From: VMDJ01 sp038146785
Lineage (GTDB): Bacteria > Pseudomonadota > Gammaproteobacteria > Chromatiales > Chromatiaceae
Assembly (NCBI GenBank): GCA_038146785.1
Contig: JAYQSI010000016.1
Location: 682,001 to 746,000 of the forward strand
Reading direction: 5' to 3'
DNA: 64,000 nt
Position numbers and translations under genes: made by a program. Below, piece by piece: positions 29,923 to 38,937 of the stretch. The notes beneath the pieces are model-generated. The model was given only the letters and a program-made list of their open reading frames with translations, was not told the DNA's origin and did no database searches. Position 1 is the stretch's first letter, and each line of letters opens with the position of its first letter.

Positions 29923-30804
29923 TTACAAATAGGGGCTTTGACCGTTTGGTTGATCTTTAAAACGTTTGTGGATCCAATTGTATTGAGGAATGTGCTCAAT
30001 TACCCATTTTTCATATTGGTTGTTGATCATCTGGGTTTCAGATTCAACGTTTTCCCCATTTACCTCGTTTAAAGGTTTTTCAAAGTGAAGTTCGTAGCCG
30101 TTGTTTTTTGAAAAAAGGGCAAATGGTTGAACGATTGCACCCCCTAACTTTGCAAATCGAGATGTGGCGGTGTTGGTAGCTGCAGGAACGCCAAAAAATG
30201 TGCTGTAGATAAAACCTTTGCCTTTGAAATTTTGGTCTGGCGCAAACCAAATGCCCTTGTTTGATTTAAGTGCTGAAAGTGTCTGTCTGACATCTTGTTT
30301 GGCTAAGATACCTTCAGAATATTGAGATCGATATTTTTCGTAATGATATTGAATAACTGCATTTTCATGCGGACGGTACATGGCTAGAGTCTTCGCATAT
30401 CTCCCCAAAAGTCGAGCTGAAAGTTCTAGAGAACTAAAGTGGGCTGTCAGAAAAATAGTGGCTGTATTATCTGTGGCTAGCTTCTCAAGCCCATGAACTT
30501 GAATATTTAGTTGATTGATACTTTTGTCATTCCACCACCAAGCAATAGCGACATCCATTAAAGCTTTACCTAGCATTTGAAAGTGCTCATTTGTAAGTTG
30601 AGTGATATCGTTTTTAGATAATTTTGGAAAGCAGAGCTTAAGGTTGGTTTCAGCGACATGGCGTCTTTTAGCCATGACTTTATAAAGCAGGTTTCCTAAT
30701 GAAGCCCCAATTTTCATCATGACTGAGTGCGGAAGTAAGCTGATTGCACGCAGCAAGAAGATCGCCATCCAAGTCGGCCAGTATTTGGGGTGAAGCAGCT
30801 TCAA
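29923..30804 (-). CDS. Lipid A late acyltransferase (LpxL/LpxM family)
   Basis: A 293-residue inner-membrane acyltransferase that transfers a secondary acyl chain from acyl-ACP to Kdo-lipid A. The catalytic HX4E motif is present as AHFSSLE, with MYRPHENAVI and FAPDQNFKGKG following in the normal places, and a hydrophobic N-terminal segment. LpxL and LpxM cannot be told apart from sequence inspection alone. First gene of a two-gene operon with msbA and divergent from hldE across 68 bases. Confidence 0.9.
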   Translation of the reverse strand: MKLLHPKYWPTWMAIFLLRAISLLPHSVMMKIGASLGNLLYKVMAKRRHVAETNLKLCFPKLSKNDITQLTNEHFQMLGKALMDVAIAWWWNDKSINQLNIQVHGLEKLATDNTATIFLTAHFSSLELSARLLGRYAKTLAMYRPHENAVIQYHYEKYRSQYSEGILAKQDVRQTLSALKSNKGIWFAPDQNFKGKGFIYSTFFGVPAATNTATSRFAKLGGAIVQPFALFSKNNGYELHFEKPLNEVNGENVESETQMINNQYEKWVIEHIPQYNWIHKRFKDQPNGQSPYL

Positions 30805-30872
30805 AAGAAATCCGGGTCAATCCAGTCAAACCACATGATAACATTCAGAATCCAAGTTTGATTCTGTTCCTT

Positions 30873-32291
30873 ATGTCTCAAGTACCTGATTTTTCAAAAG
30901 TTCGTGCACTCGTTATTGGCGATGTGATGCTTGATCGTTATTGGCATGGAGATACCTCTCGTATTTCGCCTGAGGCGCCTGTGCCGGTTATGCGGGTTAC
31001 CGATGATGACTATCGTTTAGGTGGTGCGGCCAACGTAGCTTTTAATATGGCCCAGCTTGGCTGTCAGGTATCGGTCATGGGTGTTGTGGGTAAGGACGAG
31101 GCGGCTGATGAGCTTCAGCGCCAGATAGAAATGAAGCAGATGCGCTTTATCCCTGAGGTTTCAGAAAGTGCGCAGACGATTGTAAAGCTTCGCGTGATGA
31201 GTCGTCACCAGCAGCTTATGCGTTTAGATTTTGAGAATACAAAAACAAGTCCAGCCATTTCTGCTCAGCAAGTCAGTTCAGATCTTCTCAAGAATCATGA
31301 TGTCGTGATCCTGTCTGATTACGCAAAAGGCGCTTTATCTCAGTGTGAAGAATTGATTGCGGCAATCAAAAAATCCGGCTTACCTATTTTGGTCGATCCG
31401 AAAGGGCACGATTTTTCTAAGTATTCTGGCGCAAGCATCATCACGCCCAATATGTCTGAGTTTGAGGCAGTGGTTGGCGAATGTGAATCTGATGCGGATG
31501 TTGAAAGCCAGGGTCGGGATTTGATGTCGCAACTTCAGCTCGAAGCATTGCTAGTCACGCGCAGTGAAAAAGGTATTACCTTGCTACAGGGTGACGAATC
31601 TCCGTGGCACATGCCAACACAAGCGAAAGACGTTTTTGATGTGACCGGCGCTGGCGATACGGTTATTGCCACATTGGCGGCTTGTGTTGGTGCTGGTGAG
31701 TCTTATCAGTCGGCTGCACGTTGGGCGAATATCGCTGCGGGCATTGTGGTGGGTAAGTCAGGAACATCCTCAGTTGCTGTTTCTGAACTTCAAGCTGCCA
31801 ACGATCAACTACATCTTTCTAGCCGAGGTGTCTTTAGCGAATCTGAAGTGAAGCAGTTGGTAAAAACAGCTCAAGCGCAAGGCGAAACAGTGGTGGTGAC
31901 AAACGGCTGTTTCGATATTTTGCATGCGGGCCATGTGACTTACCTTCAGGAGGCTGCGAAGTTAGGCGACCGACTCGTTGTGGCAGTGAATTCAGATGAG
32001 ACGGTTCGAGAATTAAAGGGCCCTGAGCGTCCGGTAAATCCTGTCGATAATCGTATGACGGTTCTTTCGGCCTTGGCTTGTGTGGACTGGGTAGTTCGAT
32101 TCGATGAGATGACGCCTGAGCGATTGATCTGTGAGTTAAAACCAGATTTTTTGGTCAAAGGTGGTGATAACGATCCGGCGAATATTCCAGGTAACCAATG
32201 TGTATGGGATGCGGGTGGCCAGGTGATCGCCTTAACTTATGTTGATGGCGTCTCTACCACGCAGATTGTTGAATCGATTAAACAGAAATAA
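30873..32291 (+). CDS. hldE: Bifunctional heptose 7-phosphate kinase / heptose 1-phosphate adenylyltransferase
   Basis: A 472-residue fusion acting twice in ADP-heptose synthesis. The N-terminal ribokinase-type domain has GGAANVAFNMAQLG and DVTGAGDTVIATLAA; the C-terminal nucleotidyltransferase domain has NGCFDILHAGHVTYLQEA with the HxGH motif. The start is the ATG at 30873 (MSQVPDFSKV), which fits the family; the open frame continues upstream over the divergent gene. Works between GmhA (24.4 kb) and the heptosyltransferases. gmhB and hldD are not in the window. Confidence 0.95.
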   Translation: MSQVPDFSKVRALVIGDVMLDRYWHGDTSRISPEAPVPVMRVTDDDYRLGGAANVAFNMAQLGCQVSVMGVVGKDEAADELQRQIEMKQMRFIPEVSESAQTIVKLRVMSRHQQLMRLDFENTKTSPAISAQQVSSDLLKNHDVVILSDYAKGALSQCEELIAAIKKSGLPILVDPKGHDFSKYSGASIITPNMSEFEAVVGECESDADVESQGRDLMSQLQLEALLVTRSEKGITLLQGDESPWHMPTQAKDVFDVTGAGDTVIATLAACVGAGESYQSAARWANIAAGIVVGKSGTSSVAVSELQAANDQLHLSSRGVFSESEVKQLVKTAQAQGETVVVTNGCFDILHAGHVTYLQEAAKLGDRLVVAVNSDETVRELKGPERPVNPVDNRMTVLSALACVDWVVRFDEMTPERLICELKPDFLVKGGDNDPANIPGNQCVWDAGGQVIALTYVDGVSTTQIVESIKQK

Positions 32292-32293
32292 TC

Positions 32294-33472
32294 ATGTCTC
32301 AACCGCTAAAACTTGATGTGGCAATTTTTGGCGGCGGTATCGCGGGCCTATGGGCGTTGTCGCGCTTGCTTAAGCAAGGGTTTAATGCGCATTTATTTGA
32401 ATGTCATCAAGTAGGTGGCGGCCAATCAATTGCATCTCAAGGCATTATCCATGGCGGCACTAAATACGCGCTGACCGGAAAAATTACCGGTGCCTCGGAA
32501 GCGATTCGTGAGATGCCCGCTATCTGGAATCAGTGTTTAGCGGGTAAGGGTGAAATTGATCTTTCTGAGGTTAAAGTTAACTCTACGCATCAATTGCTAT
32601 GGACCCAAGCTAGTCTGAAGTCAAAGGTGGGTGGTTTTTTTGCCAGCAAGGTCATGTCTTCGCGAATGACTAAGATGCAATCAGATGAAGTGCCTGAGAT
32701 TTTTCGAGATGCTAAATTTAAAGGCACTGTTTACCGCCTTGATGAGCAGGTTCTCGATCCAAAATCATTATTTCAGTGCTTGTTCGATCAGCTTTCAGAG
32801 TACATATCTTTTTATAGCGCTGATCAGTTAACGCTCAATTCCGAAGGCAATGGTCAATTCAAAATTGATGAGCGTTCTTTTGATGCTAAGGCAATCGTTT
32901 TTGCTGCAGGCGAGGGGAATGAGCAGCTGTTACAAAATGCAGGTTTGAATCAACCCTTGATGCAGCGCCGACCCTTACATATGCCTATGGTGAGATCGTC
33001 AAGTCTGCCGCAATTAACAGCGCATGCATTAGGTGATGGCACTGTGCCTCGCATGACGATCACGGCAAATACCGATAAGGCAGGGAATGTTGTTTGGTAT
33101 TTGGGTGGAAAGATTGCTGAAGAAGGTGTCAGTTCCTCGGCTGATGAGCTAATTCAGAAAGCCAAGGATGAGTTAAATAGTTTGCTGCCTTGGATGGATT
33201 GGCGTTCTATGGAGTGGTCCACATTGATGATTAATCGCGCAGAGCCTTTGATGGCAGATGGCAGTCGCCCTGATCGTCCTTATGTGCAAAGAAATAACAA
33301 AATCATCACTGCATGGCCGGTGAAATTAGCTTTTGCACCTTTAGTGGCTAAAGAAATTGAAGACCAGGTTAGAGGTCTTGGTGTTGAGCCAAGTCATTCT
33401 AAGGTTGTGACAGGTTTGCCTAAGCCGCCTTTATCGAATCTTCCTTGGGATGAGGTCATCTCATGGACTTAA
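32294..33472 (+). CDS. FAD-dependent oxidoreductase, DAO-like, function unknown
   Basis: A 392-residue protein with an N-terminal Rossmann FAD motif VAIFGGGIAGLWALSRLLKQG and the following GGGQSIASQGIIHGG segment. This resembles the D-amino-acid oxidase/glycerol-3-phosphate dehydrogenase superfamily. A late segment (TAWPVKLAFAPLVAKEI) takes the place of the usual C-terminal FAD contacts. It begins three bases after hldE and overlaps the aldo-keto reductase by 10 bases, so it is part of an hldE-FAD-AKR-waaA operon. I recall a similar pair near the LPS genes of Pseudomonas. Substrate unknown; a role in envelope sugar or lipid chemistry is only inferred. Confidence 0.75.
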   Translation: MSQPLKLDVAIFGGGIAGLWALSRLLKQGFNAHLFECHQVGGGQSIASQGIIHGGTKYALTGKITGASEAIREMPAIWNQCLAGKGEIDLSEVKVNSTHQLLWTQASLKSKVGGFFASKVMSSRMTKMQSDEVPEIFRDAKFKGTVYRLDEQVLDPKSLFQCLFDQLSEYISFYSADQLTLNSEGNGQFKIDERSFDAKAIVFAAGEGNEQLLQNAGLNQPLMQRRPLHMPMVRSSSLPQLTAHALGDGTVPRMTITANTDKAGNVVWYLGGKIAEEGVSSSADELIQKAKDELNSLLPWMDWRSMEWSTLMINRAEPLMADGSRPDRPYVQRNNKIITAWPVKLAFAPLVAKEIEDQVRGLGVEPSHSKVVTGLPKPPLSNLPWDEVISWT

Positions 33473-34236
33473 GAGCGCTTGGCGATACCGGGCTGAAGGT
33501 TAGTCCTTATGGATTGGGAACCGTGAAATTTGGCCGTAATCAGCAGGTGAAATATCCCTCTGGTTTTGAGCTGCCTACTGACCAAGAAATTATTGAGCTG
33601 CTGGCATTGGCGAGATCACTGGGTATTAATGTGATGGATACCGCGCCAGCCTATGGCGTTGCTCAACAACGACTTGGTCCTCTTCTTAAAGGGCAACGTA
33701 AAGAGTGGACTATCGTGTCAAAAGTGGGGGAGTCGTTTGATGGCGAATCTCACTTTGATTTCAGCTCCAAAGGCATTCAAGCCACAGTTGAGCAATCGTT
33801 AAAAACATTAAATACAGATTATCTTGATGCGGTGCTGATCCATTCGGATGGCAACGATATGCAAATTATTGAGCAAACAGATGCGATCGAAGCTATATCT
33901 CGTTTAAAAGAACGCGGTTTGATTCGAGCAACAGGTATGTCGACTAAAACGGTTGAGGGCGGTTGTCGTTGTGTCGAGTTACTCGATATTGTGATGGCAA
34001 CATTTAATAGTGAGTATCAGGATGAGTTACCTGTTATCCAACTTGCTGAGCGTGAAAATAAAGGTGTCTTGATTAAAAAGGGCCTGATGAGTGGGCATGT
34101 GACAGGACAAGCTGGAGTGGAGCAGTCTTTTAAAGACATCTTTGCGCATGATGGTGTGTCGAGTGTCGTGGTCGGAACCATTAATCCGCATCATCTGCGG
34201 TCAAACATTGAGAGCTTAATTAAGGTCTTAGGTTGA
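33463..34236 (+). CDS. Aldo-keto reductase
   Basis: A 257-residue TIM-barrel NADPH-dependent reductase, shorter than most of the family (roughly 280-330). The catalytic tetrad is visible: Asp and Tyr in VMDTAPAYG, Lys in WTIVSKVGE and His in AVLIHSDG. The C-terminal SSVVVGTINPHHLRSNI supplies the cofactor phosphate site. It overlaps the FAD oxidoreductase upstream and shares one base with the waaA start, so it belongs to the same operon. Physiological substrate unknown. Confidence 0.85.
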   Translation: MDLRALGDTGLKVSPYGLGTVKFGRNQQVKYPSGFELPTDQEIIELLALARSLGINVMDTAPAYGVAQQRLGPLLKGQRKEWTIVSKVGESFDGESHFDFSSKGIQATVEQSLKTLNTDYLDAVLIHSDGNDMQIIEQTDAIEAISRLKERGLIRATGMSTKTVEGGCRCVELLDIVMATFNSEYQDELPVIQLAERENKGVLIKKGLMSGHVTGQAGVEQSFKDIFAHDGVSSVVVGTINPHHLRSNIESLIKVLG

Positions 34237-35495
34237 TGCGCATTCTTTATACAATCGTCTTGTTTCTCATGCTGCCTTTTGTGCTGTTACGCCTGTTGTG
34301 GCGTTCACGCCTTGCGCCAGCTTATCGCGAGCGATGGGATGAGCGTTTTGGCAAAGTGCGTGGCCCTTACAAGCAGGGTGGACTTTGGGTGCATGCGGTT
34401 TCGGTTGGTGAGGTATTGGCCGTTGCGCCTCTGGTGAGACACCTCATCCAAAATCATCCAAGCTTGCATATTCACATCACGACCACTACACCAACCGGAT
34501 CTGCGCAGGTGCAGCGATTATTTGGTGTTGAGGTGAGCCACAGTTATGCGCCTTACGATATTCCGCTGTTCTTGATGCGATTTCTCGATACCTTGCGCCC
34601 CAAGGCAATGCTGATGGTCGAAACTGAGGTGTGGCCTAACTTATTGCACTATGCACGTGAGCGCGAAGTAACAACCTTGCTAGCGAATGCACGTTTGTCA
34701 GCTCGATCACTGAGGCGTTATCAGCGAGTAGAAAGCTTCGCGCAGACCGTGTTTGCCCAAATCGATCATGTCGCCGCGCAAACGGAAGCTGATGCTGATC
34801 GCTTACGTATGATTGGCGTTAACCCTGGGGCGATTCACGTTACCGGCAGTATTAAGTTTGATGTGGATGTGCCTGCGAGTGTTTTAGAGCAATCCGAGGT
34901 CATGCGCCGCATGTGGTCTGGTCGTCCAGTATGGGTGGCCGGTAGTACGCATGATGGTGAGGAGTCGGTGATTCTTGAGGCGCATCAACAGTTGATTAAA
35001 GAAGTTCCGGATGCATTGTTGATTCTGGTGCCGCGACATCCTGAGCGTTTTGATGCGGTTGGCTCATTAGCTGAACGTTACGACTTTGAGGTTTCACGTC
35101 GCAGCCTGCATGATCCTGTCACTGAGAAAACACAGGTTTATCTTGGTGACACCATGGGTGAGCTGAATGTGCTGATCGGTGCAGTGAATGTGGCTTTTAT
35201 TGGCGGTAGCTTTGCCAAGATTGGTGGCCACAACGTGTTAGAAGCTGCGGCACAAGGTATTCCCGTGATTGTGGGACCACATACCTTTAATTTTGAATTA
35301 ATCACTCGTCAGCTGATCCAGATTGGGGGCGCTGAGCGCGTCTACAATGCTGATGAGTTAGCTGCGCTGCTTCAGGCGTGGTTAACCGATGCGGCAGCCC
35401 GTGTTGAAGTGGGTGAAGCAGGGCAGAAGCTTGTTGCCGATAACCGTGGTGCGCTGGATAAGCTCGAAAAACTCGTTGAGAAAATCATCGCCTAG
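34236..35495 (+). CDS. waaA: 3-deoxy-D-manno-octulosonic acid transferase
   Basis: WaaA (KdtA) attaches Kdo to lipid IVA from CMP-Kdo at the inner membrane. The 419-residue protein has an N-terminal membrane anchor (LYTIVLFLMLPFVLLRLLW), then WVHAVSVGEVLAVAPLV containing the catalytic glutamate, and VETEVWPNL and GSFAKIGGHNVLEAAAQG further on. The ATG at 34236 shares its first base with the last base of the aldo-keto reductase stop. The 3' end overlaps the convergent rhodanese gene by 4 bases. Confidence 0.95.
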   Translation: MRILYTIVLFLMLPFVLLRLLWRSRLAPAYRERWDERFGKVRGPYKQGGLWVHAVSVGEVLAVAPLVRHLIQNHPSLHIHITTTTPTGSAQVQRLFGVEVSHSYAPYDIPLFLMRFLDTLRPKAMLMVETEVWPNLLHYAREREVTTLLANARLSARSLRRYQRVESFAQTVFAQIDHVAAQTEADADRLRMIGVNPGAIHVTGSIKFDVDVPASVLEQSEVMRRMWSGRPVWVAGSTHDGEESVILEAHQQLIKEVPDALLILVPRHPERFDAVGSLAERYDFEVSRRSLHDPVTEKTQVYLGDTMGELNVLIGAVNVAFIGGSFAKIGGHNVLEAAAQGIPVIVGPHTFNFELITRQLIQIGGAERVYNADELAALLQAWLTDAAARVEVGEAGQKLVADNRGALDKLEKLVEKIIA

Positions 35496-35806
35496 TAAGT
35501 AGGCATGTTGCGATCAACTTGCAATGCCCATTGATCAATCCCGCCATTCAGGTTGATCACATTCTCAAAACCATAATGATCTAAAAATCGACACACCTGT
35601 CGGCTACGAATGCCGTGATGGCAGATGATCACCATCTCTTCTGTTTTATCCCAGTACTTCATCACAGCGGGAATGCTTTGCATGGGAAATAGCTCGCTGT
35701 TGTCTAGATGACAGGTGTCATATTCCCATTGTTCACGCACATCAATCAGGCGAGGAGAATTCTCTGCGAGATACTCAGCAAGCTGTGTGGCGGAAAACTC
35801 GCGCAC
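35492..35806 (-). CDS. Single-domain rhodanese-like protein
   Basis: A 104-residue rhodanese domain with the N-terminal LIDVREQWEYDTCHL and the active-site cysteine loop IICHHGIRSRQV. It could carry a persulfide or act in thiol chemistry. It begins one base after the stop of the Pcm-like gene, forming a two-gene operon; rhodanese plus Pcm-like gene pairs occur in other gammaproteobacteria. Confidence 0.88.
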   Translation of the reverse strand: MREFSATQLAEYLAENSPRLIDVREQWEYDTCHLDNSELFPMQSIPAVMKYWDKTEEMVIICHHGIRSRQVCRFLDHYGFENVINLNGGIDQWALQVDRNMPTY

Positions 35807-35807
35807 T

Positions 35808-36462
35808 TTAGAAAGAGAAAGTGGCTTTAGTCGGCGCGTTATGCAGAGCGGGGATTAAAGTGTCAGCTAATTGAATGCTGCGAAGTTCACCATCAGCTTG
35901 GCGGCAAGTTAGCATCGCATGCATCACAGGATCAGTACCTTCGATAGTGAACATACGACCTGTTTCGCTGAGGTGATCTTTCAATGCATCAAAGCCATTA
36001 GGTAGTGAGCCGGTAACTGCGATCACGTCATAATGATTTTTATGCAGAGCAGCATTGAAGATGTCTTCATTAACAACCGTCACGCCATAGCTAGATAAAC
36101 GGGCTTGTGCGCTAGCGGCGATCTCAGGATTGATTTCATAGCTGGTCACTTCGCCGCCCATGTGAGCCATGCAAGCTGCGGTGTAACCCGAACCTGTGCC
36201 GATATGTAGCACCTTGTCACCTGGCTTAATGTTTCAACGCCTGAAGCATGGCACCCTCTTGGATCGGCTTCATCATCAGCTCGCCGTCTTGAAGTGGCAC
36301 ATGTGTGTCGGTGAAAGCCAAATCGACATATTCTGCGGCCACGAATTCTTCACGCGGAATGCTATTCATGGCATCTAAAACGCGATCATCCAGCACCTCA
36401 CAAGGGCGGATTTGTTGCTCAATCATATTGGCGCGGGCGAGATCAGAAGCGATTGGGTCCAT
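35808..36462 (-). CDS. Protein-L-isoaspartate O-methyltransferase family protein, frameshifted
   Basis: A Pcm-like SAM methyltransferase. The N-terminal part has NMIEQQIRPCEVLDDRVLDAM and REEFV, and the methyltransferase motif I is VLHIGTGSGYTAA. Between them the frame breaks at about 36231-36234: ttgaaacatt should be ttgaacatt to read LQALNIKPGDKVLHIG. Restored length is about 217 residues, normal for the family. Canonical Pcm repairs isoaspartate in aged proteins; this subfamily has the usual VTGSLP rather than VTAA-type motif, so its substrate may differ. Single-base insertion, error or recent mutation. Confidence 0.83.
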
Positions 36463-36624
36463 CAGATTTCCAGGGCTTTTTGTTGTGATTATGGGCTGAC
36501 AGCCTAAAAGTTCTCCTTCAAAGAGGCAAGCGGGTTCATTTGATGTGGAAATTGCCTAATTTGATGGCTTTCCCCAGTGTTTGCGGTTGAATCGGGAGGT
36601 CAAAATCGCGTAACGTGAAGCTCT

Positions 36625-36702
36625 GACAAGCTAGGGGCGCCAGCAGGCTGAGAAGTACCCTTGAACCTGATCCAGCTAATACTGGCGGAGGGAAGCGGCG
36701 TC
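36625..36702 (+). promoter_or_regulatory. TPP riboswitch (THI element)
   Basis: The conserved thi-box is present: CTAGGGGCGCC (36631-36641), GGCTGAGA (36647-36654), ACCCTTGAACCTGATC (36657-36672), then GCTAATACTGGCGGAGGGAAG. These match the pyrimidine- and pyrophosphate-sensing loops of the TPP aptamer. It ends about 42 bases before thiC, and the tail can pair with or expose the ribosome site. Control by thiamine pyrophosphate is well known for thiC. Confidence 0.97.
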
Positions 36703-36743
36703 GACATTCCGTCAAGGCACCGATCCCCCGCGTGGAGAATGAG

Positions 36744-38636
36744 ATGAGTGCCATCCCAGAAGATTTTATAAAGAAGACTGCCGAGCTCTCGGAAGAAGTC
36801 ACCCGTCCATTCCCAAACTCGACCAAAGTGTTCGTGCAAGGTTCGCGACCTGATGTCCGTGTGCCGATGCGTGAAATCGCGCAAGCTGCCACGCCCGCAA
36901 GCTTTGGTGAGGAAGAAAATCCACCGATTACCGTTTATGACACCTCAGGACCTTTTACTGACCCTGAAAAGCAGATCGATTTGCTCAAGGGTATGCCGGA
37001 TGTGCGCACCCCATGGATTGAAGATCGAGCTGATACGGAATTATTGGCGGGACCAACCTCCGAGTACGGCACAGAGCGTCAGAACGATCCAAAGTTAGCG
37101 CATCTGCGTTTTGAGCATATCCGCGCGCCGCGTCGTGCTATCGCAGGTAAGAACGTCAGCCAGATGCACTATGCGCGTCAGGGCATCATCACCCCTGAAA
37201 TGGAATACGTGGCGATTCGCGAGAACGCAAAGCTCGATGAGATCCGTAAAGATCCGCGTTACAAAAAGTTGCTTAAACAACATCCGGGTGAAAATTTTGG
37301 CGCCAATCTGCCTGAGGAGATCACGCCAGAGTTCGTACGCAAAGAGATTGCCGAAGGTCGCGCGATCATTCCGGCAAACATCAATCACCCAGAACTCGAG
37401 CCAATGATCATTGGCCGTAACTTCCGCGTGAAGATCAACACCAATATCGGTAACTCAGCCGTGACGTCTTCTATCGAAGAAGAAGTTGAAAAGATGGCTT
37501 GGTCAGCACGTTGGGGTGGCGATACCTTGATGGACTTGTCGACCGGTAAAAACATTCACGAGACTCGCGAATGGATTTTGCGTAACGCGCCAATGCCGAT
37601 TGGCACCGTGCCGATCTACCAAGCATTGGAAAAGGTGAATGGCAAAGCTGAAGATCTCACCTGGGAGATTTTTAAAGATACTTTGATCGAGCAAGCCGAG
37701 CAGGGCGTCGATTACTTCACTATTCATGCCGGTGTGCTGCTGCGTTATGTCCCGCTAACTGCTGATCGTGTGACCGGTATCGTGTCGCGCGGTGGTTCTA
37801 TCATGGCGAAATGGTGTTTAGCGCATCACGAAGAGAACTTCCTCTACACCCATTTCGAAGAGATCTGCGAGATCATGAAGGCCTATGACGTGTCCTTCTC
37901 GTTGGGTGATGGCTTACGTCCAGGTTCGATTGCAGATGCAAACGATGCCGCGCAATTTGGTGAGCTTGAGACCTTGGGTGAGCTTACCAAGATCGCATGG
38001 GAGCATGATGTTCAAGTGATGATCGAAGGCCCAGGTCATGTGCCGATGCAGATGATCAAAGAGAACATGGATAAAGAACTGCGCGATTGTTTCGAAGCAC
38101 CGTTCTACACCTTAGGTCCACTGACCACGGATATCGCACCTGGCTATGACCACATTACCTCAGGTATCGGTGCGGCGAATATCGGTTGGTATGGTTGTGC
38201 CATGCTGTGTTACGTCACGCCAAAAGAGCACTTAGGTCTGCCAAATAAAGCAGACGTTAGAGAAGGCATCATTACCTATAAGTTGGCAGCGCATGCCGCT
38301 GACTTGGCGAAAGGTCTGCCGGGTGCGCAGGTGCGCGATAACGCGCTATCTAAGGCACGCTTTGAGTTCCGTTGGGAAGATCAGTTCAACTTAGGTCTTG
38401 ATCCTGAAAAGGCGCGTGAATTCCATGATGAAACCTTGCCGAAAGATTCAGCCAAGGTGGCGCACTTCTGTTCGATGTGTGGACCGCATTTCTGTTCGAT
38501 GAAGATCACGCAAGATGTTCGTGAATACGCAGAGCAGAATAAGTTCAAAGACATCAATGTAGCAGTTGAAGAAGGCATGAAAGAAAAAGCCGAGCAGTTT
38601 AAAAATGCTGGGGCTGAGATCTACAAGCCGGTATAA
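36744..38636 (+). CDS. thiC: Phosphomethylpyrimidine synthase
   Basis: ThiC is a radical-SAM enzyme converting aminoimidazole ribotide to hydroxymethylpyrimidine phosphate for thiamine. The 630-residue length is normal. The N-terminal domain (RPFPNSTKVFVQGSRPDVRVPMREI), the barrel motifs (SLGDGLRPGSIADANDAAQ, EGPGHVPMQMI) and the C-terminal cluster motif FCSMCGPHFCSMK (CxxCx4C) are intact. I choose the ATG at 36744, eight bases after GGAG; a GTG four codons earlier is also open. Governed by the upstream TPP riboswitch and followed by a terminator. No other thi genes nearby. Confidence 0.97.
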   Translation: MSAIPEDFIKKTAELSEEVTRPFPNSTKVFVQGSRPDVRVPMREIAQAATPASFGEEENPPITVYDTSGPFTDPEKQIDLLKGMPDVRTPWIEDRADTELLAGPTSEYGTERQNDPKLAHLRFEHIRAPRRAIAGKNVSQMHYARQGIITPEMEYVAIRENAKLDEIRKDPRYKKLLKQHPGENFGANLPEEITPEFVRKEIAEGRAIIPANINHPELEPMIIGRNFRVKINTNIGNSAVTSSIEEEVEKMAWSARWGGDTLMDLSTGKNIHETREWILRNAPMPIGTVPIYQALEKVNGKAEDLTWEIFKDTLIEQAEQGVDYFTIHAGVLLRYVPLTADRVTGIVSRGGSIMAKWCLAHHEENFLYTHFEEICEIMKAYDVSFSLGDGLRPGSIADANDAAQFGELETLGELTKIAWEHDVQVMIEGPGHVPMQMIKENMDKELRDCFEAPFYTLGPLTTDIAPGYDHITSGIGAANIGWYGCAMLCYVTPKEHLGLPNKADVREGIITYKLAAHAADLAKGLPGAQVRDNALSKARFEFRWEDQFNLGLDPEKAREFHDETLPKDSAKVAHFCSMCGPHFCSMKITQDVREYAEQNKFKDINVAVEEGMKEKAEQFKNAGAEIYKPV

Positions 38637-38641
38637 AAATT

Positions 38642-38668
38642 AAGCCCCTCACTGAGGGGCTTTTTTAA
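38642..38668 (+). terminator. Rho-independent terminator of thiC
   Basis: Arms AAGCCCCTC (38642-38650) and GAGGGGCTT (38654-38662), three-base loop, then T-run. Confidence 0.92.
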
Positions 38669-38686
38669 TGCCTAAATCAGGTTTAA

Positions 38687-38818
38687 TTAGTCTTCAGGAT
38701 GCACGTAGTGCTTCCAGAAGTAAGCAATGTAAAACACGGTCATTGCGATCACGCCAACTACCGTGAGTAGTGAAGTGATGCCAACCCAGTCATTCAATAA
38801 GCGTGCAAATAGATCCAT
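38687..38818 (-). CDS. DUF3149-type small membrane protein
   Basis: A 43-residue protein (start ATG at 38818, stop at 38687) with a short amphipathic start MDLFARLLNDWVG and one membrane helix (SLLTVVGVIAMTVFYIAYF), ending KHYVHPED. The LLxDxVG...SL pattern fits the DUF3149 family. A good gaggc-type ribosome site precedes the ATG. The upstream region has an FNR-type box centred about 62 bases away, which suggests oxygen-responsive expression. Function unknown; size and topology recall small respiratory-oxidase subunits, but I see no proof. Confidence 0.75.
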   Translation of the reverse strand: MDLFARLLNDWVGITSLLTVVGVIAMTVFYIAYFWKHYVHPED

Positions 38819-38873
38819 AACGGCCTCCTGTTTGTCTATGGCTCCACAGTAAGCTTGTTGATGTCCTCGGTTA

Positions 38874-38887
38874 TTGATCGTGATCAA
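38874..38887. promoter_or_regulatory. FNR/ANR-type box 1
   Basis: TTGAT-CGTG-ATCAA is a perfect match to the FNR half-sites with four-base spacing. It is palindromic and lies in the 133-base divergent intergenic region, nearer the DUF3149 gene. Confidence 0.85.
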
Positions 38888-38923
38888 TTTCTATTTCGTA
38901 GTGAACATAACGCTAAAAGATTC

Positions 38924-38937
38924 TTGATACAGATCAA
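38924..38937. promoter_or_regulatory. FNR/ANR-type box 2
   Basis: TTGAT-ACAG-ATCAA, again a perfect FNR consensus, only 14 bases upstream of the CDGSH protein ATG and centred 50 bases from box 1. If the divergent gene's promoter uses box 1, this one may act on either gene; its closeness to the ATG would favour repression of the + strand gene or activation in the other direction. Confidence 0.82.
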
